From positions 1 to 5,715 of the forward strand of contig JAITCT010000233.1 in NCBI GenBank assembly GCA_031282925.1: a stretch of DNA of 5,715 nt. Reading direction: 5' to 3'. A program made the translations under genes and the position numbers. Positions 5,622-5,715 of the stretch are shown here, piece by piece. The stretch comes from Dysgonamonadaceae bacterium (GTDB lineage: Bacteria; Bacteroidota; Bacteroidia; Bacteroidales; Azobacteroidaceae). Below the pieces are notes generated by a model. It saw only the letters and a list, made by a program, of their open reading frames with translations, was not told where the DNA came from and made no database searches. Each line of letters starts with the position of its first letter. Position 1 is the stretch's first letter.

Positions 5622-5714
5622 TTATATTTTGTATAAACTATCAAAAGTATACGCCCAAATGAAAGCAATGATTTTGATTAAAAACCCCTCTGCAGTAACA
5701 GCATGAATAGATTT
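5622..5714 (-). CDS. Possible C-terminal end of a minus-strand gene (partial, unrecognised)
   Basis: Read from the right edge leftward, 30 codons are open to a TAA at 5624-5622. The peptide is KSIHAVTAEGFLIKIIAFIWAYTFDSLYKI. The hydrophobic FLIKIIAFIWAYTF stretch loosely resembles the C-terminal helix of some IS4-type transposases of Bacteroidetes, but this is a weak impression. If real, the gene converges on korAB. The stretch is too short to exclude chance. Confidence 0.25.
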   Translation of the reverse strand, partial: KSIHAVTAEGFLIKIIAFIWAYTFDSLYKI

Positions 5715-5715
5715 A

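Noticed and set aside
5650..5706. Short plus-strand frame around MKAMILIKNPSAVTA
   Set aside because: Only 15 codons before a stop; it loosely resembles a dehydrogenase start but is far too short to support.

Overview
The window looks like a piece of a Bacteroidota (Bacteroidales-like) chromosome. The evidence is long AT-rich intergenic stretches, promoter boxes of the Bacteroidetes form TAnnTTTG, no clear Shine-Dalgarno sequence before the main genes, and a two-subunit 2-oxoacid:ferredoxin oxidoreductase of the type common in these anaerobes. The genes and the IS are visibly richer in G+C than the spacers.

Layout. Positions 1-488 are almost gene-free: a possible 3' end of an upstream gene (2-112), then AT-rich DNA with promoter-like boxes on both strands and a 24-bp dyad. 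Positions 489-833 hold a decayed N-terminal piece of a LegB-like NAD-dependent sugar-nucleotide 4,6-dehydratase, with frameshifts and stops. An IS630-family insertion sequence of about 1.1 kb (834-1939) follows, flanked by TA and bounded by imperfect 18-bp inverted repeats. Its transposase is in two frames joined by a canonical T TTT TTA slippery site. Positions 1942-2373 hold the C-terminal piece of an unrecognised protein. Removing the IS with one TA copy joins the two flanking fragments in one reading frame, so the element sits inside an older chimeric remnant.

The intact functional unit is korA-korB (2459-5400). It has its own TAnnTTTG promoter just upstream and a strong hairpin terminator just downstream (5439-5496). 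KorA (fused gamma and alpha domains) and KorB (thiamine diphosphate and [4Fe-4S] subunit) together should interconvert a 2-oxoacid, most likely 2-oxoglutarate, and its acyl-CoA using ferredoxin. No ferredoxin-like delta subunit is present in the window. The last ~200 bases are AT-rich spacer, with a possible C-terminal end of a minus-strand gene entering from the right edge.

I did not find a convincing new multi-gene system. The most unusual structure is an inverted array of 7-base AGTTACR units at the korA/korB junction. It forms a perfect 24-bp stem, supplies the last ~22 codons and the stop of korA, and ends 10 bases before the korB start. Next in interest are the chimeric ORF restored by removing the IS, the frameshift signal of the transposase, and a 35-base promoter block seen twice.
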